Below are positions 33,528 through 43,086 of a stretch of 64,000 nucleotides of DNA, in pieces. Both the position numbers and the translations under genes were made by a program. Source of the DNA: Bacillus massilinigeriensis (GTDB taxonomy: Bacteria; Bacillota; Bacilli; Bacillales; Cytobacillaceae); assembly GCF_900111815.1 (NCBI RefSeq), contig NZ_LT630004.1, forward strand, positions 227,595 to 291,594, in the 5' to 3' direction. The notes under the pieces were generated by a model. It ran no database searches. It was given only the letters and a program-made list of their open reading frames with translations, and was not told the DNA's origin. Within the stretch, counting starts at the first letter, position 1; each line of letters starts with the position of its first letter.

Positions 33528-33906
33528 AATTTGCCATGAAGGATCATTTACCCCTAATTTCTGCTGAGATCGAATACAATGGAAAGAAAAAAATATTTAA
33601 GAATATGCTACTTGATACTGGCTGCTCTTCAACAATTTTAGATACCGATCTGTGTGAGGAAATTGGGCTAATGCTAGATTTAGAAAAAGCTGTTACCCGA
33701 AAGATGTACGGAATTGGCGGTACAGAGATTTGCATTGAACAAGTAGTAAAAAGTATGAATATTGGTGAGTTCCACCTATTTAATTTCACTATACAACTTG
33801 GTGATGTCAGAGAAATGCACGGCTTTGACGGCATCATTGGTAGTATTTTTTTTTAGCACATAAATTAATCATCTACTTCAAAAATATGGAGTTGAGAATA
33901 TGTTAG
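33524..33906 (+). pseudogene. Retropepsin-like aspartic protease, one-base frameshift at the 3' end
   Basis: The first 110 residues hold the single retroviral-type active site LLDTGCSSTILDTD and the second element GFDGIIGSIFF. The frame stops in a run of nine T; with ten T it continues LAHKLIIYFKNMELRIC, a total of about 125 residues. Aspartic proteases of this size act as dimers. Because only the last 16 residues change, the shortened form may still fold. Confidence 0.7.
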
Positions 33907-33950
33907 ATTAAGATAAACCCTAATATATACCTTAAGGAGCAACAGCATTC

Positions 33951-34841
33951 ATGACAAAGGAAGAAATGTTGGCAATTATAAAAACTACATTTCCTGATTT
34001 GCCTATTGATAAGATACAAGTAAATGATAGTGGCTGGGATCATGATATTTTCATACTAAATAATGAGTTGGTCTTTCGATTTCCTAAATCGAGTGAGTTT
34101 TTATCAAAAATAAAGGATGAAGGAAAGATTCTGCAGCTATTGATGGAGATAAAGCCAGCATTACAAGTGCCGCAATATGAGTATGTATATCAAGATGGTT
34201 TGTTAAAAGGTGTGAGGTACCCTTACTTGGAGGGAATACCTTTAAGCAAATTGCCTTTAAATGATATAGAAAGTAACCGGGAAAATGCGAAGAGCATCGG
34301 AGACTTTTTGAGTAAGCTGCATAGCATTGATGTCGAGAGGTTAGATGATACAAACTTAACAACAATACATACAATGGAATATTGGAAAAGCTTGCATTCG
34401 AATGTGCAGAAGGATGTTTTTCCGTATTTGACCAATCAACAGCAAAAAGAAATCGATGAGGTATTTCTAAGGTTTACGGAAACAAAGTCTACCTATAAAA
34501 GGACTTTAATCCATGGTGATTTGACGTCCTCGAATATCATTTACAATAAAGCTAGCGGCTGTATCAGCGGAATTATTGACTTCACTGATGCACAAATTGG
34601 GGACCCGGCATTCGACTTCGCGGGATTATACTGGGATTTTGGGCGAGATTTTACCGTGGAAGTTTTAAGCTGGTATTCTGGCAGTGAAAATCCAGTGACT
34701 TTATTCAATCGGGTAAAGAACTTTTATGGATTGCAGCCCGTTTTTCACGAGTTACTATATTCAATTAAATGTGGAAAAGAAATCAATTGGGAGACTGCTC
34801 TTGATAGGTTTTCCTATTTGTATCAATATTCTGAGTCATAG
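33951..34841 (+). CDS. Aminoglycoside phosphotransferase-family kinase
   Basis: A 296-residue protein with the APH/ChoK kinase signature: HGDLTSSNIIY (Asp base), ISGIIDFTDAQIGDPAFDFAGL (Mg2+-binding Asp) and an N-terminal lobe with GWDHDIFILNNELVFRFPK. APH-like proteins phosphorylate antibiotics or metabolites; no specific substrate is indicated here. Preceded by AAGGAGC. Confidence 0.85.
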   Translation: MTKEEMLAIIKTTFPDLPIDKIQVNDSGWDHDIFILNNELVFRFPKSSEFLSKIKDEGKILQLLMEIKPALQVPQYEYVYQDGLLKGVRYPYLEGIPLSKLPLNDIESNRENAKSIGDFLSKLHSIDVERLDDTNLTTIHTMEYWKSLHSNVQKDVFPYLTNQQQKEIDEVFLRFTETKSTYKRTLIHGDLTSSNIIYNKASGCISGIIDFTDAQIGDPAFDFAGLYWDFGRDFTVEVLSWYSGSENPVTLFNRVKNFYGLQPVFHELLYSIKCGKEINWETALDRFSYLYQYSES

Positions 34842-34864
34842 GTAATTTAATACTTGAATTATCC

Positions 34865-34898
34865 GCAGGAACCGAATATTGGTTTCTGCTTTTTTTTC
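34865..34898 (+). terminator. Intrinsic terminator
   Basis: GCAGGAACC pairs with GGTTTCTGC, followed by TTTTTTTT, after the APH-like gene. Confidence 0.85.
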
Positions 34899-34979
34899 TT
34901 TTGTTGCTTTAAAAAAGTTTATCTTTTTGAAACTTTTATAGGGCAAGCGGACCACTAATTAGTAAAAGGGGGCGAAAAA

Positions 34980-35519
34980 GTGATCATTAACCAACAAAGG
35001 CTAATTAAAAAGGCGATTAAAGGAAATAAAAGCGCCTTTGAAAAGTTGGTCCGGCAACATTATGAGCAGATTTACCGGACGGCTTATCTATATGTGCACA
35101 ATGAGGAGGATGCATTGGATGTCGTGCAGGAGGCATCGTATCAAGCTTTTCAATCTATCCGTGCCTTAAAACATCCCGAGTTTTTTACTACGTGGCTTAC
35201 CAAGATTGTCATTCGATGTGCTGGGCAGGTATTAAAGAAAAATAGCAAACTGGTTGTGATGAGTGATGACATGATTTTAAATTTATCCCAGCCGCTAACA
35301 GAAAACGAAAGGGATTCTGGGGAACTCCTTTCTGCGATACAACAGCTTAGAGGCTCTTATCGAACGGCTATTATTTATTTTTATTACTACGATTATTCGA
35401 TTAAGACAATTAGCACTCTGATGGAAGTTCCTGAAGGTACAGTTAAAACCTATTTAAGCAGGGGGAAAGCGGAATTAAAGAAGTTCTACGAAGAGATGGA
35501 GGGTGAATGCCATGGATAA
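34980..35519 (+). CDS. ECF RNA polymerase sigma factor
   Basis: A 179-residue protein with sigma region 2 ([45 protein letters not shown]) and region 4 ([43 protein letters not shown]). GTG start. It overlaps the DUF4179 anti-sigma gene by 8 bp. The pair should respond to envelope stress and probably controls its own operon. It is intact, unlike the ECF pair at 28355. Confidence 0.92.
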   Translation: MIINQQRLIKKAIKGNKSAFEKLVRQHYEQIYRTAYLYVHNEEDALDVVQEASYQAFQSIRALKHPEFFTTWLTKIVIRCAGQVLKKNSKLVVMSDDMILNLSQPLTENERDSGELLSAIQQLRGSYRTAIIYFYYYDYSIKTISTLMEVPEGTVKTYLSRGKAELKKFYEEMEGECHG

Positions 35520-36930
35520 AAAGGAACTGAAAACTGCAATAGATAGAATACATGTGCCAAAGGATAAAGTATACGATGCGATTTCAAAAGGGGTGAACAA
35601 GAAGGAATTAGATAGCAGAAAGGTTAAGAAGAAAAGGTGGGTTGTTGGTGCTTTGTCGGCTGCTGCTATTCTGGCAATTACGATAGCCTCAGGCTTTGTG
35701 CTTCCGGCAATGAATAGCGTATTGGCTAAGGCGCCTTTAATTGGTGGTATTTTTCAGCAGTTCAATGATACAACAGGGCTAGAACTAGCGAATCAGGATG
35801 CGGTAACAGAGTTAAATCAAGCAATCACCAAAAATGGCGTAACGGTAAAACTAACAAGTGCTTACTTTGATGGCAGTGTTGTATCCGTTACAGGGTTTGT
35901 TGATGAAGGTGTTGAAGAAGGGCATAACGAAAAAGGAGAAGTAAGTTTTGATGTAAACTTTGACCACAATGAGGGAGATAAAGATCCTTGGATTGACGGC
36001 ATGACCCATGACCTCAGAAAAATAGATAATGGCTATAATTTTCAATGGAAATTACAATATCCTTACAAGTCATTTAAGGCGAATGCTACGCTTCCAATAA
36101 CAATTCACTCTATCAATGGGATAAAGGGTGAATGGGAATTTGATATTCCTATTAAACAAGAAAAAAATAGTTCTTTTGCAATCAATCACGAGCAAAATTA
36201 CGAGAATCAACAGGTCAGTATTCGCACGAAAGAGCTTCTTACTGCAAAAGCATCATCTTCCTTTATTTTTGAGACAATTGTAAAGTACAAAGGAGATTAT
36301 ATTTTTCTAAATAAAGCAGTAGACGATAAAGGGAAAGAGTATTGGATTGGGAATTCAACATCGCTCGAAAAATCACAACAAGAAGACAAGTACCATGAAT
36401 TTGTTAGAAGAGAAATGCAAAAGTTGGATGCGAATATTACTTCCCTTACTTTTTATCCACAGTTAAATATAACAGATGTAAAAGTACAACAGCTATTGGA
36501 TAAGAACTCATTCCACCTTAAAAGCAGCCGCTTGGATTTAGGACTACAGGTTAATAGCGTATCACAACAAGGAAGTAAGCTTGTTATGGATTATCAATTT
36601 ACAGGTCTTCAGGATGAACTGAGCAATGATCAATTTCATCAGTTTAAAAACAATTTGCAATATGAATTATTGTTAGTGGATAAAGATTACTTAGATAAGA
36701 TAGATCCTGATAATCCAGTTCCACCTGTAAACCATAGCATCAGTGAGAATAAAGTGAAGACTATTGATAGAAAGACAGCTCATTTTCAGTCCACTTTTGA
36801 TTTAATGGGAGAAGAAAAAATAGAAAGCTTTAAACTGGAAAACACAATTCTGCAATTCGACTTTTCTAGCTTTGTCCCTGCGGAAGATTTAAAACCTTTT
36901 ACCGTTAAGATTAAGAATGAGAATAAATAA
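35512..36930 (+). CDS. DUF4179-type anti-sigma factor
   Basis: A 472-residue protein. The start at 35512 ([20 protein letters not shown]) is preceded by GGAGGGTGAATG. N-terminal sigma-binding segment, one transmembrane helix ([25 protein letters not shown]) at about residues 42-66, then a 400-residue extracytoplasmic region made of strands. Typical of the DUF4179 family that partners ECF sigma factors in Bacillaceae. Confidence 0.88.
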   Translation: MDKKELKTAIDRIHVPKDKVYDAISKGVNKKELDSRKVKKKRWVVGALSAAAILAITIASGFVLPAMNSVLAKAPLIGGIFQQFNDTTGLELANQDAVTELNQAITKNGVTVKLTSAYFDGSVVSVTGFVDEGVEEGHNEKGEVSFDVNFDHNEGDKDPWIDGMTHDLRKIDNGYNFQWKLQYPYKSFKANATLPITIHSINGIKGEWEFDIPIKQEKNSSFAINHEQNYENQQVSIRTKELLTAKASSSFIFETIVKYKGDYIFLNKAVDDKGKEYWIGNSTSLEKSQQEDKYHEFVRREMQKLDANITSLTFYPQLNITDVKVQQLLDKNSFHLKSSRLDLGLQVNSVSQQGSKLVMDYQFTGLQDELSNDQFHQFKNNLQYELLLVDKDYLDKIDPDNPVPPVNHSISENKVKTIDRKTAHFQSTFDLMGEEKIESFKLENTILQFDFSSFVPAEDLKPFTVKIKNENK

Positions 36931-37005
36931 ACGTTTTATTTGAGTTAACGCATTTTTATGTAATCCTATGTTACAATTTTGTTTAAATAACTAGAGGAGG
37001 AATAC

Positions 37006-37386
37006 ATGGGAAAAGCAATGGCAGATTTAAAATCGAAAGCAGCAAAAGTGAAACAGGATATTTTTGTGTTGCTAGAAGCATACAAGCATCCCAGAACACC
37101 TATAGTTGTTAAAATTTTATCTATCATGATCGTAGCCTATGCATTTAGCCCAGTTGATTTGATTCCTGACTTTATCCCTGTACTCGGTTATTTGGACGAT
37201 ATTATTCTGATTCCCATAGGAATTACGTTAGTGCTGAAATTAATACCAAAAGATGTTCTCCGGGAGTGCCGGGAGTTAGTGGAGAAGTCGGATAAGGTAA
37301 AAAAGAAAAACTGGGTTGCGGGAACGATCATCATACTTCTTTGGATTCTCGTTTTGTATTGGATTGCAACACTATTTATTAAATAA
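37006..37386 (+). CDS. YkvA-like DUF1232 membrane protein
   Basis: A 126-residue protein containing the DUF1232 core AYAFSPVDLIPDFIPVLGYLDDIILIPIGI and a C-terminal transmembrane helix (IIILLWILVLYWIATLFI). Role unknown; the family is widespread. GAGGAGG ribosome site. Confidence 0.85.
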   Translation: MGKAMADLKSKAAKVKQDIFVLLEAYKHPRTPIVVKILSIMIVAYAFSPVDLIPDFIPVLGYLDDIILIPIGITLVLKLIPKDVLRECRELVEKSDKVKKKNWVAGTIIILLWILVLYWIATLFIK

Positions 37387-37397
37387 AGCTAATGGAC

Positions 37398-37431
37398 CAG
37401 CCGCTAATTGATTTTATTAGCGGCTGTTTTT
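37398..37431. terminator. Convergent bidirectional terminator
   Basis: CAGCCGCTAAT pairs with ATTAGCGGCTG followed by TTTTT. Its right arm also encodes the last codons of the minus-strand nucleotidyltransferase. Confidence 0.8.
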
Positions 37432-38136
37432 GCCTAATGAAAAGCCTTCGAACAGTCGTCCGCCAAATGGCTGAAGAACCTTATCAACAAAACGGATGAT
37501 TTTATCTGTTTCATTTGTTTTGTAAAAGGTATCAAATGCTTCAATAAATTCCGTCGCCAATTCTTCGTCATGCTCTACTAAGGAACGGACAACCCATTTG
37601 GATGAACCTATCCATTTTCCATTAGTGCGAAGAATGAACTCACTCACTAACTCGCCAAGGTTATTTGCAATAAAAAGCTTTTCCCCTCTATCACGGCAGC
37701 CAATTAAATCATCTAAACTATCCGTAATAAAATATCGCTTAAAATCAATAGTTTCCTGATACCACTCTGTTGGCCCCAGTTCCAATAACCTGTTTGCTTC
37801 CTGTTTAATTGCCGTTATGATGCCTGTGTCTTTTATTATTGCTCCTTCGCTTACCATCCGCGGCAAACTAGGCCTTGCTCTTTCACAATCACTTTTAAAA
37901 AAGGGGCGATAAGAGGTCAAATTGTGGGCAAACAGTTCAATTGGCCAACCCAATTCGATAAGAGATTCGCGATATGCGGAGTGTAAAGATTTATCAAACA
38001 CAATAATATCTAAATCAGATGTTTCGGTTGCCTGTCCGCGCACAACGCTCCCGGCTAAAATGGCACCATCGCAGTTTGGAAAATGTGTTTCGATAAATTG
38101 TGTGGCTGCTTCCATTGGTTGTGGTCTATTATTCAT
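37417..38136 (-). CDS. Nucleotidyltransferase-domain protein
   Basis: A 239-residue protein. The Pol-beta nucleotidyltransferase signature is GSVVRGQATETSDLDIIVF (about residues 29-47), which holds GS...G and D-x-D. The C-terminus (LDDLIGCRDRGEKLFIANNLGELVSEFILRTNGKWIGSSKW) is helical, like antibiotic or small-molecule nucleotidyltransferases. Substrate not known. Short GGGACACGGG ribosome region. Confidence 0.8.
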   Translation of the reverse strand: MNNRPQPMEAATQFIETHFPNCDGAILAGSVVRGQATETSDLDIIVFDKSLHSAYRESLIELGWPIELFAHNLTSYRPFFKSDCERARPSLPRMVSEGAIIKDTGIITAIKQEANRLLELGPTEWYQETIDFKRYFITDSLDDLIGCRDRGEKLFIANNLGELVSEFILRTNGKWIGSSKWVVRSLVEHDEELATEFIEAFDTFYKTNETDKIIRFVDKVLQPFGGRLFEGFSLGKNSR

Positions 38137-38189
38137 TCCCGTGTCCCCTTTTCCACAAAGATTCTTTGACTAGTAGAGTACTATTTCTA

Positions 38190-39782
38190 TTATTTTCTCA
38201 ATGTTTTAACTACACTTAGTCTTAAACCTATGCCTAAGTAAAAAAGAACTCCTGCAGCAATGGATAGAAACGAAGTAACTAAAGCACGGGAATATAAACT
38301 TACCGATTCTGGCAGCCATAGCTCTGTCAATGTTTCCACACCCCAAACAGCGATCGACATTGCCAAGACTAAGGGGAATATCTGTTTTAATGAATGCAGT
38401 AATGGCGATAACTCGTATGCGATGGCTTTTTTAATGAAGTAAATGTTAAAAAAAATTGATAAGAAGAACCCAGCATAAGTAGCTAAAATTGGACCTATTT
38501 CTTTTACATAAGGTACGAGTACAAAGTTTAATGCTATTTTTAAAAAGATCCCCAATAGAATTCCTATGATCAATTTCTTCTGTTCGTTAATTCCTTGCAT
38601 AATCGCGGCGGTTACAGTAAACAGTGCAAAAACAACTGCGGCTAATGCATACCATTGTAAAATGGGCCCGCCTAGCTCAGGACTATTGTTAGACCTGAAA
38701 ATCATGAGATAAATTGGTTTTCCTAGAATACATAGCCCCATAGCAGCAGGAAGTGTAAAAAACATAAGGATAGTGATGGTTTTTGTAATCTTGTTTCGGA
38801 CTTCTAGTATTCTGCCGCTGGTGAAATCGGAAGTGATGCCAGGTATTAAAGACAGACTGAATGCTGTAGCCAAAGACACCGGTACCATGACAAGAATTTG
38901 CGCCAATCCTATTACTGAGTTAATAGTTTCTGCTTCATTTAATTTGTAGCCTATTGACTGAAACAATTTGTTAATCGTAAAGGTATCAATATTTTGATAG
39001 AGAGGAATGGTTAACCCTGTAATCACAAAAGGAATGGCGTATCCCGTTAATTCTTTGAACATTGGTATAACCTTAATCTCTTCGTTATTCGGGCTGCTAT
39101 CTCTTTGCGTTTGTATTAACTCTCTTCTTTTGAAAAATACGAATAATAAAACGATAAAGCCTGCAACCCCGCCTATAAAGGCAGCAAAGGTTGCGATACC
39201 TACTGCATTTGTAACGGTACTATCCAAAATATGAATAGCAACGTATGCTCCAACCAAAATAAAAAGAATCCTGACTACCTGCTCTATCACTGTACTTAAC
39301 GCAGAAGGACCCATAGATTGGCTCCCCTGAAAGTATCCCCTGAAAATACTCATAGTTGGAATAATGAGTAAAGCAAAGCTGACAAGACGAATGACAAACT
39401 GAACATCTTCAATAGAATTGCCTGTTGAATCAGTTGGTTCGATCAGTAGTTCAGCTAAAAATGGCGCTGATAAATATAAAGCAGAGAATGCAAGAAACCC
39501 AGTGAAGAGCATCAAACTCATGTCATATTTTAAAAGAGTCAGCCCTACTCTATAGTTGCCTATTTCGTTATACTTCGAAACAAATTTGGAAACGGCAAGA
39601 GGAAGGCCTATTGTTGAAATGCTTAACAGAATGGTATACGGACCGTAGGCATATTTGTATAGCGCATAGCCCTCCGTTCCAACGAGAGCGGTGAACGGAA
39701 TAATATAGACGAACCCCAATATTTTAGATATTAAGCTTGCTGCTGTTAAAAAGAAAGTTCCCCTAATAAATTTGTTCTCCAC
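38190..39782 (-). CDS. MOP-superfamily polysaccharide flippase (YtgP/SpoVB-like)
   Basis: A 530-residue protein with about 14 predicted transmembrane helices and the family start FIRGTFFLTAASLISKILGFVYIIPFTALVGTEGYALYKYAYGPYT. Relatives move lipid-linked cell-wall or polysaccharide precursors across the membrane (MurJ-like in Bacillus). The N-terminus carries the start at 39782 and the gene stands alone. Confidence 0.9.
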   Translation of the reverse strand: MENKFIRGTFFLTAASLISKILGFVYIIPFTALVGTEGYALYKYAYGPYTILLSISTIGLPLAVSKFVSKYNEIGNYRVGLTLLKYDMSLMLFTGFLAFSALYLSAPFLAELLIEPTDSTGNSIEDVQFVIRLVSFALLIIPTMSIFRGYFQGSQSMGPSALSTVIEQVVRILFILVGAYVAIHILDSTVTNAVGIATFAAFIGGVAGFIVLLFVFFKRRELIQTQRDSSPNNEEIKVIPMFKELTGYAIPFVITGLTIPLYQNIDTFTINKLFQSIGYKLNEAETINSVIGLAQILVMVPVSLATAFSLSLIPGITSDFTSGRILEVRNKITKTITILMFFTLPAAMGLCILGKPIYLMIFRSNNSPELGGPILQWYALAAVVFALFTVTAAIMQGINEQKKLIIGILLGIFLKIALNFVLVPYVKEIGPILATYAGFFLSIFFNIYFIKKAIAYELSPLLHSLKQIFPLVLAMSIAVWGVETLTELWLPESVSLYSRALVTSFLSIAAGVLFYLGIGLRLSVVKTLRK

Positions 39783-39929
39783 TAAAACACCTCGATAACT
39801 CGCAATCTATTCTCTGACTATTCACTTTTTTAATCACTTTATATTAACATATATAACCATTAATGTTTTAAAATAATTAAATTTTGAACACTACTCCTAG
39901 TTAGATGTTATAATGAAAAATGGAATTAT

Positions 39930-40235
39930 TTGAAATTTTACCCATTTTGGAGAGGGAAATATGAATTTAAAGACCGCCTTTTTAGGAACAGAGTAAAACC
40001 GATTGTAGTGGCTCAATTAATATCATCGATACTAATGATTATCATTTTGATTTTATCTTTTATTACTCCCTCTGTGGATTTCTCCTTCTCTGGAGGTACA
40101 CAAATAGTTATTGGAATATCATTTTTTTTATCTGGGATAGAGCAATATATACTAAAGGATAAAAGATCATCTATTTTCTACGTTGTCCTAGCGTTTTTAA
40201 TGATTTTTGTTGCAGTACAGGCCATGAGTCTATAA
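39930..40235 (+). CDS. Small membrane protein, DUF3953-like
   Basis: A 101-residue protein with three predicted helices (VVAQLISSILMIIILILSF, GTQIVIGISFFLSGIEQYIL, IFYVVLAFLMIFVAVQAM). The start is a TTG with no clear ribosome site, so the N-terminus is uncertain. Resembles DUF3953 proteins in pattern only. Confidence 0.5.
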   Translation: MKFYPFWRGKYEFKDRLFRNRVKPIVVAQLISSILMIIILILSFITPSVDFSFSGGTQIVIGISFFLSGIEQYILKDKRSSIFYVVLAFLMIFVAVQAMSL

Positions 40236-40321
40236 AACATTCAATGATGGTTGTCCAGAACACTAGGAGCAGCGTTGATGCAATTTGTTGATGTTCGCCG
40301 TGAGAATTGAGGGAAGAAAAA

Positions 40322-40759
40322 ATGATTATTAATAAGAAAATACTATTTATCCCTATCCTATTTATAGGTTCTCTTATTATTTGGATTTTTTATTCTGTTA
40401 AGCAACCGCCTAATTGGATAGGACAGTCAGACAATGGCAAGTGGAAAACGAATTTTACAAGCCAATGGAATTCTCCTAAAGGTTATTGGGATGGGGAAAT
40501 CTACTATAACGATGAGAAGGATACTAAAGTTCAAAAAGTTTCTCTGATAAGAAATGGCACTGTTATTCATGACTGGGATGGCAATGAACCAATTACAAAG
40601 GGGGAATCCTTTGAATACCTTACAACAACAGAAACACTGAATAAGGAAGAAGAGTATGTATTAGAGATAGGTTGGAAAGATACTAATGGAATACATAAGG
40701 AAGTAGTAACACTGTCTCCAAAACAGAGATATTTTGTGTTACCAAGCTTTTTTATGTGA
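40322..40759 (+). CDS. Membrane-anchored hypothetical protein
   Basis: A 145-residue protein starting at ATG 40322 after GAGGGAAG. One N-terminal transmembrane helix (ILFIPILFIGSLIIWIFYSV), then an extracytoplasmic, probably immunoglobulin-like beta domain (KWKTNFTSQWNSPKGYWDGEIYYND, YVLEIGWKDTNGIHKEVVTL). Unknown family. 40760-41004 shows no gene. Confidence 0.6.
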   Translation: MIINKKILFIPILFIGSLIIWIFYSVKQPPNWIGQSDNGKWKTNFTSQWNSPKGYWDGEIYYNDEKDTKVQKVSLIRNGTVIHDWDGNEPITKGESFEYLTTTETLNKEEEYVLEIGWKDTNGIHKEVVTLSPKQRYFVLPSFFM

Positions 40760-41004
40760 TTCATAAAAGACCAAGTCCCTTTGTGCTCGGACGTTTGTCT
40801 GTTTATTACTATAGAAAGAAAAAACGCGGGGTTTGCCAAAATGCCGTGCATTTTTTTGCTGTTGGGCTTTAGTGGGACAAAGTGCTGCTTGACCAAGCTA
40901 AAACCTTCTTGTTATCCTTACTTACATGTTAAGTTGGAGTCTAGCTCTAGAGCTAGATATCCGAAAGTGATGCATCCTCTAAAGGGGATAATGGAGGTTT
41001 TTCT

Positions 41005-42141
41005 TTGAATGTTAGAGGGATGAATTTTGATGGAATTACGAACAAAGTTGTCTTTTTGTATTTATTCATAGTGGTGTGCTTTGCAGCCTCTATGTTTTTT
41101 GTACAGCATAACCATTCTCTTTATGAGAGGCCTATTGCGGAAATCACAGAAACAAAGCTGATAGATTCATCGGAAACTATTGATATGAAAGATAATAAAG
41201 ACCATTTGTACAATCAATCAATAGTCGGGGAATTAAAGAATGGAAAGGAAAAGGGGCAAGAGATATTGTTAGAGAATACCTTTTCAGCTTCGGGCACTGT
41301 TGATCAAGAATACCGTGTTGGAGACGATGTATTTGTTTTGATAGAAAAAAAGGGAAGCAGTTCCCATCTCTCTGGCAGTATCGTGGAGCTGAAGCGTGAT
41401 ACGTATATTTTATTCGTTGTTTGGGTTTTTATCGTTGTATTGCTGCTTGTCGGGAAAAAACAAGGACTGTTTTCTATTATCAGTCTTGCGGTCAATGCGC
41501 TCATTTTATCTTACGGACTTGATATTTATGTTCATTCTGAAAAAATCAGTTTGTTGTTCATCAGCGGCATTAGCATTATTTTATTCACGGTTATTTCCTT
41601 GCTGCTTATCAATGGTTCTAATGAGAAAACCTACGCTGCGATTATTGCCACCATTTTAGGCACTTTTGCTTCACTGCTGATTACGTATACCGTGATGTGG
41701 CTGTCTTCCGACAATGGACTTCATTATGAGGAAATGCAGTTTTTAACACGTCATTATAAGACGGTTTTCCTAGCGGGATTGTTTATCGGATCGTTAGGTG
41801 CGGTTATGGATGTTGCCATTACAATGTCTTCGTCTATCTTCGGTTTGTATGAGGAGAAACCGGATATTTCAATCAAAGCGCTAAAAGCTTCAGGCATGGA
41901 AATTGGAAAAGACATTATGGGAACGATGACCAATATTTTGTTTTTTGCCTATGTAAGCGGCTCAATTCCCATTCTTGTTCTATATTTAAAAAATGGGACT
42001 CCGTTATTCTATACTCTTTCGATGAACCTTTCATTAGAGCTGGCGCGTGCCCTTGCAGGCGGGATCGGAATCGTGTTAACGATCCCAATAGGTTTGTATA
42101 TTTCCATTCTGCTTGTTCAACGAAAGAAGGCTAGAGCATGA
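41005..42141 (+). CDS. YibE/F family membrane protein, first gene
   Basis: A 378-residue protein with TTG start (GGAGG 8 bp upstream). Helix 1, then an extracytoplasmic domain (about residues 38-130, with EYRVGDDVFVLIEKK), then seven to eight helices holding the YibE/F signature FLAGLFIGSLGAVMDVAITMSSSI and EIGKDIMGTMTNILFFAYVSGSIPI. Transport role suspected for the family, substrate unknown. It overlaps the next gene by 4 bp. Confidence 0.88.
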   Translation: MNVRGMNFDGITNKVVFLYLFIVVCFAASMFFVQHNHSLYERPIAEITETKLIDSSETIDMKDNKDHLYNQSIVGELKNGKEKGQEILLENTFSASGTVDQEYRVGDDVFVLIEKKGSSSHLSGSIVELKRDTYILFVVWVFIVVLLLVGKKQGLFSIISLAVNALILSYGLDIYVHSEKISLLFISGISIILFTVISLLLINGSNEKTYAAIIATILGTFASLLITYTVMWLSSDNGLHYEEMQFLTRHYKTVFLAGLFIGSLGAVMDVAITMSSSIFGLYEEKPDISIKALKASGMEIGKDIMGTMTNILFFAYVSGSIPILVLYLKNGTPLFYTLSMNLSLELARALAGGIGIVLTIPIGLYISILLVQRKKARA

Positions 42142-42914
42142 ATGTATTAGTAATTTTAGCTGTCATTTTGTACTTCTTGATGGAATTTATCGGCGGTAAA
42201 AAAGGAGCGCGTTCGTTTATTGCGATCTTCCTGAACTTTGGTGTCATTCTAGTAACCGTTCTTGCAATGAAAGAACCTGCTATTGATCCAGTTGTCTTCA
42301 CTTTGATTGCTTCCGTTGTCATCAGCTGCATCAACCTTTTTTATATTAATGAAGTGAACAGCAAAACAAAAACGGCTTTTCTATCCACGATGATTACTGT
42401 TGTCATTTTGCTCTTTTTTATCTTGATTTTATCAGACCGTGCCATGATTCAAGGCTTTGGCAAAGAAGAAACAGAAGAGCTTGGCGCGTTATCAAAGTAT
42501 GTAGGAGTCGATTTTGTAAAAATTGGTGCTTCTGTCATCATTATGAGCACCATAGGAGCAATTACAGATACAGCGATAGCTATCTCTTCACCGATGAGAG
42601 AGCTGTTTCATCACCGCCCATTCGTTACAAGGAAAGAACTGTTCCGCTTTGGAATAAGTATTGGCAAGGATATTTTAGGAACGAGTACGAATACGCTGTT
42701 TTTCGCCTTTTTCGGAAGCTACTTAGCACTGCTGCTGCTTTTTAAAGATTTATCGTATTCTTGGGAAGAAATTATTAACTCGAAAATTTTCAGCGCGGAA
42801 ATGATCACTATCCTTTGTTCCGGAATAGGAGTGGCATTAATCATCCCAATCACTGCTTGGATAAATGCCAGTTATTTAATAAAAAGAAGAGACAAGCAAA
42901 AGGTGACAGGTTAA
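42138..42914 (+). CDS. YibE/F family membrane protein, second gene
   Basis: A 258-residue protein, about seven helices, lacking the extracytoplasmic domain. It repeats the YibE/F core: IGASVIIMSTIGAITDTAIAISSPM and GISIGKDILGTSTNTLFFAFFGSYLALLL. The pair of paralogues in one operon suggests a two-subunit complex. Terminator at 42926-42961. Confidence 0.88.
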   Translation: MNVLVILAVILYFLMEFIGGKKGARSFIAIFLNFGVILVTVLAMKEPAIDPVVFTLIASVVISCINLFYINEVNSKTKTAFLSTMITVVILLFFILILSDRAMIQGFGKEETEELGALSKYVGVDFVKIGASVIIMSTIGAITDTAIAISSPMRELFHHRPFVTRKELFRFGISIGKDILGTSTNTLFFAFFGSYLALLLLFKDLSYSWEEIINSKIFSAEMITILCSGIGVALIIPITAWINASYLIKRRDKQKVTG

Positions 42915-42925
42915 CTTCAGGCATA

Positions 42926-42961
42926 CAAGAAAAGGATCCTTAGGGGGGCCTTTTCTTGTGG
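42926..42961 (+). terminator. Terminator of the YibE/F operon
   Basis: CAAGAAAAGG pairs with CCTTTTCTTG around ATCCTTAGGGGGG. The T content of the arm is high but there is no long T-run after it. Confidence 0.6.
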
Positions 42962-43086
42962 AAAAACCGATATGTGAAAAGGCCTTTCGGCATAAGGAAA
43001 GAAAGGAAAAATAGTTACATTACTCCTTTTGCAATTTCTAGGCAGATTGAATTATTGCCTTCTTAAATCTCACGCCCCAAACTTTA

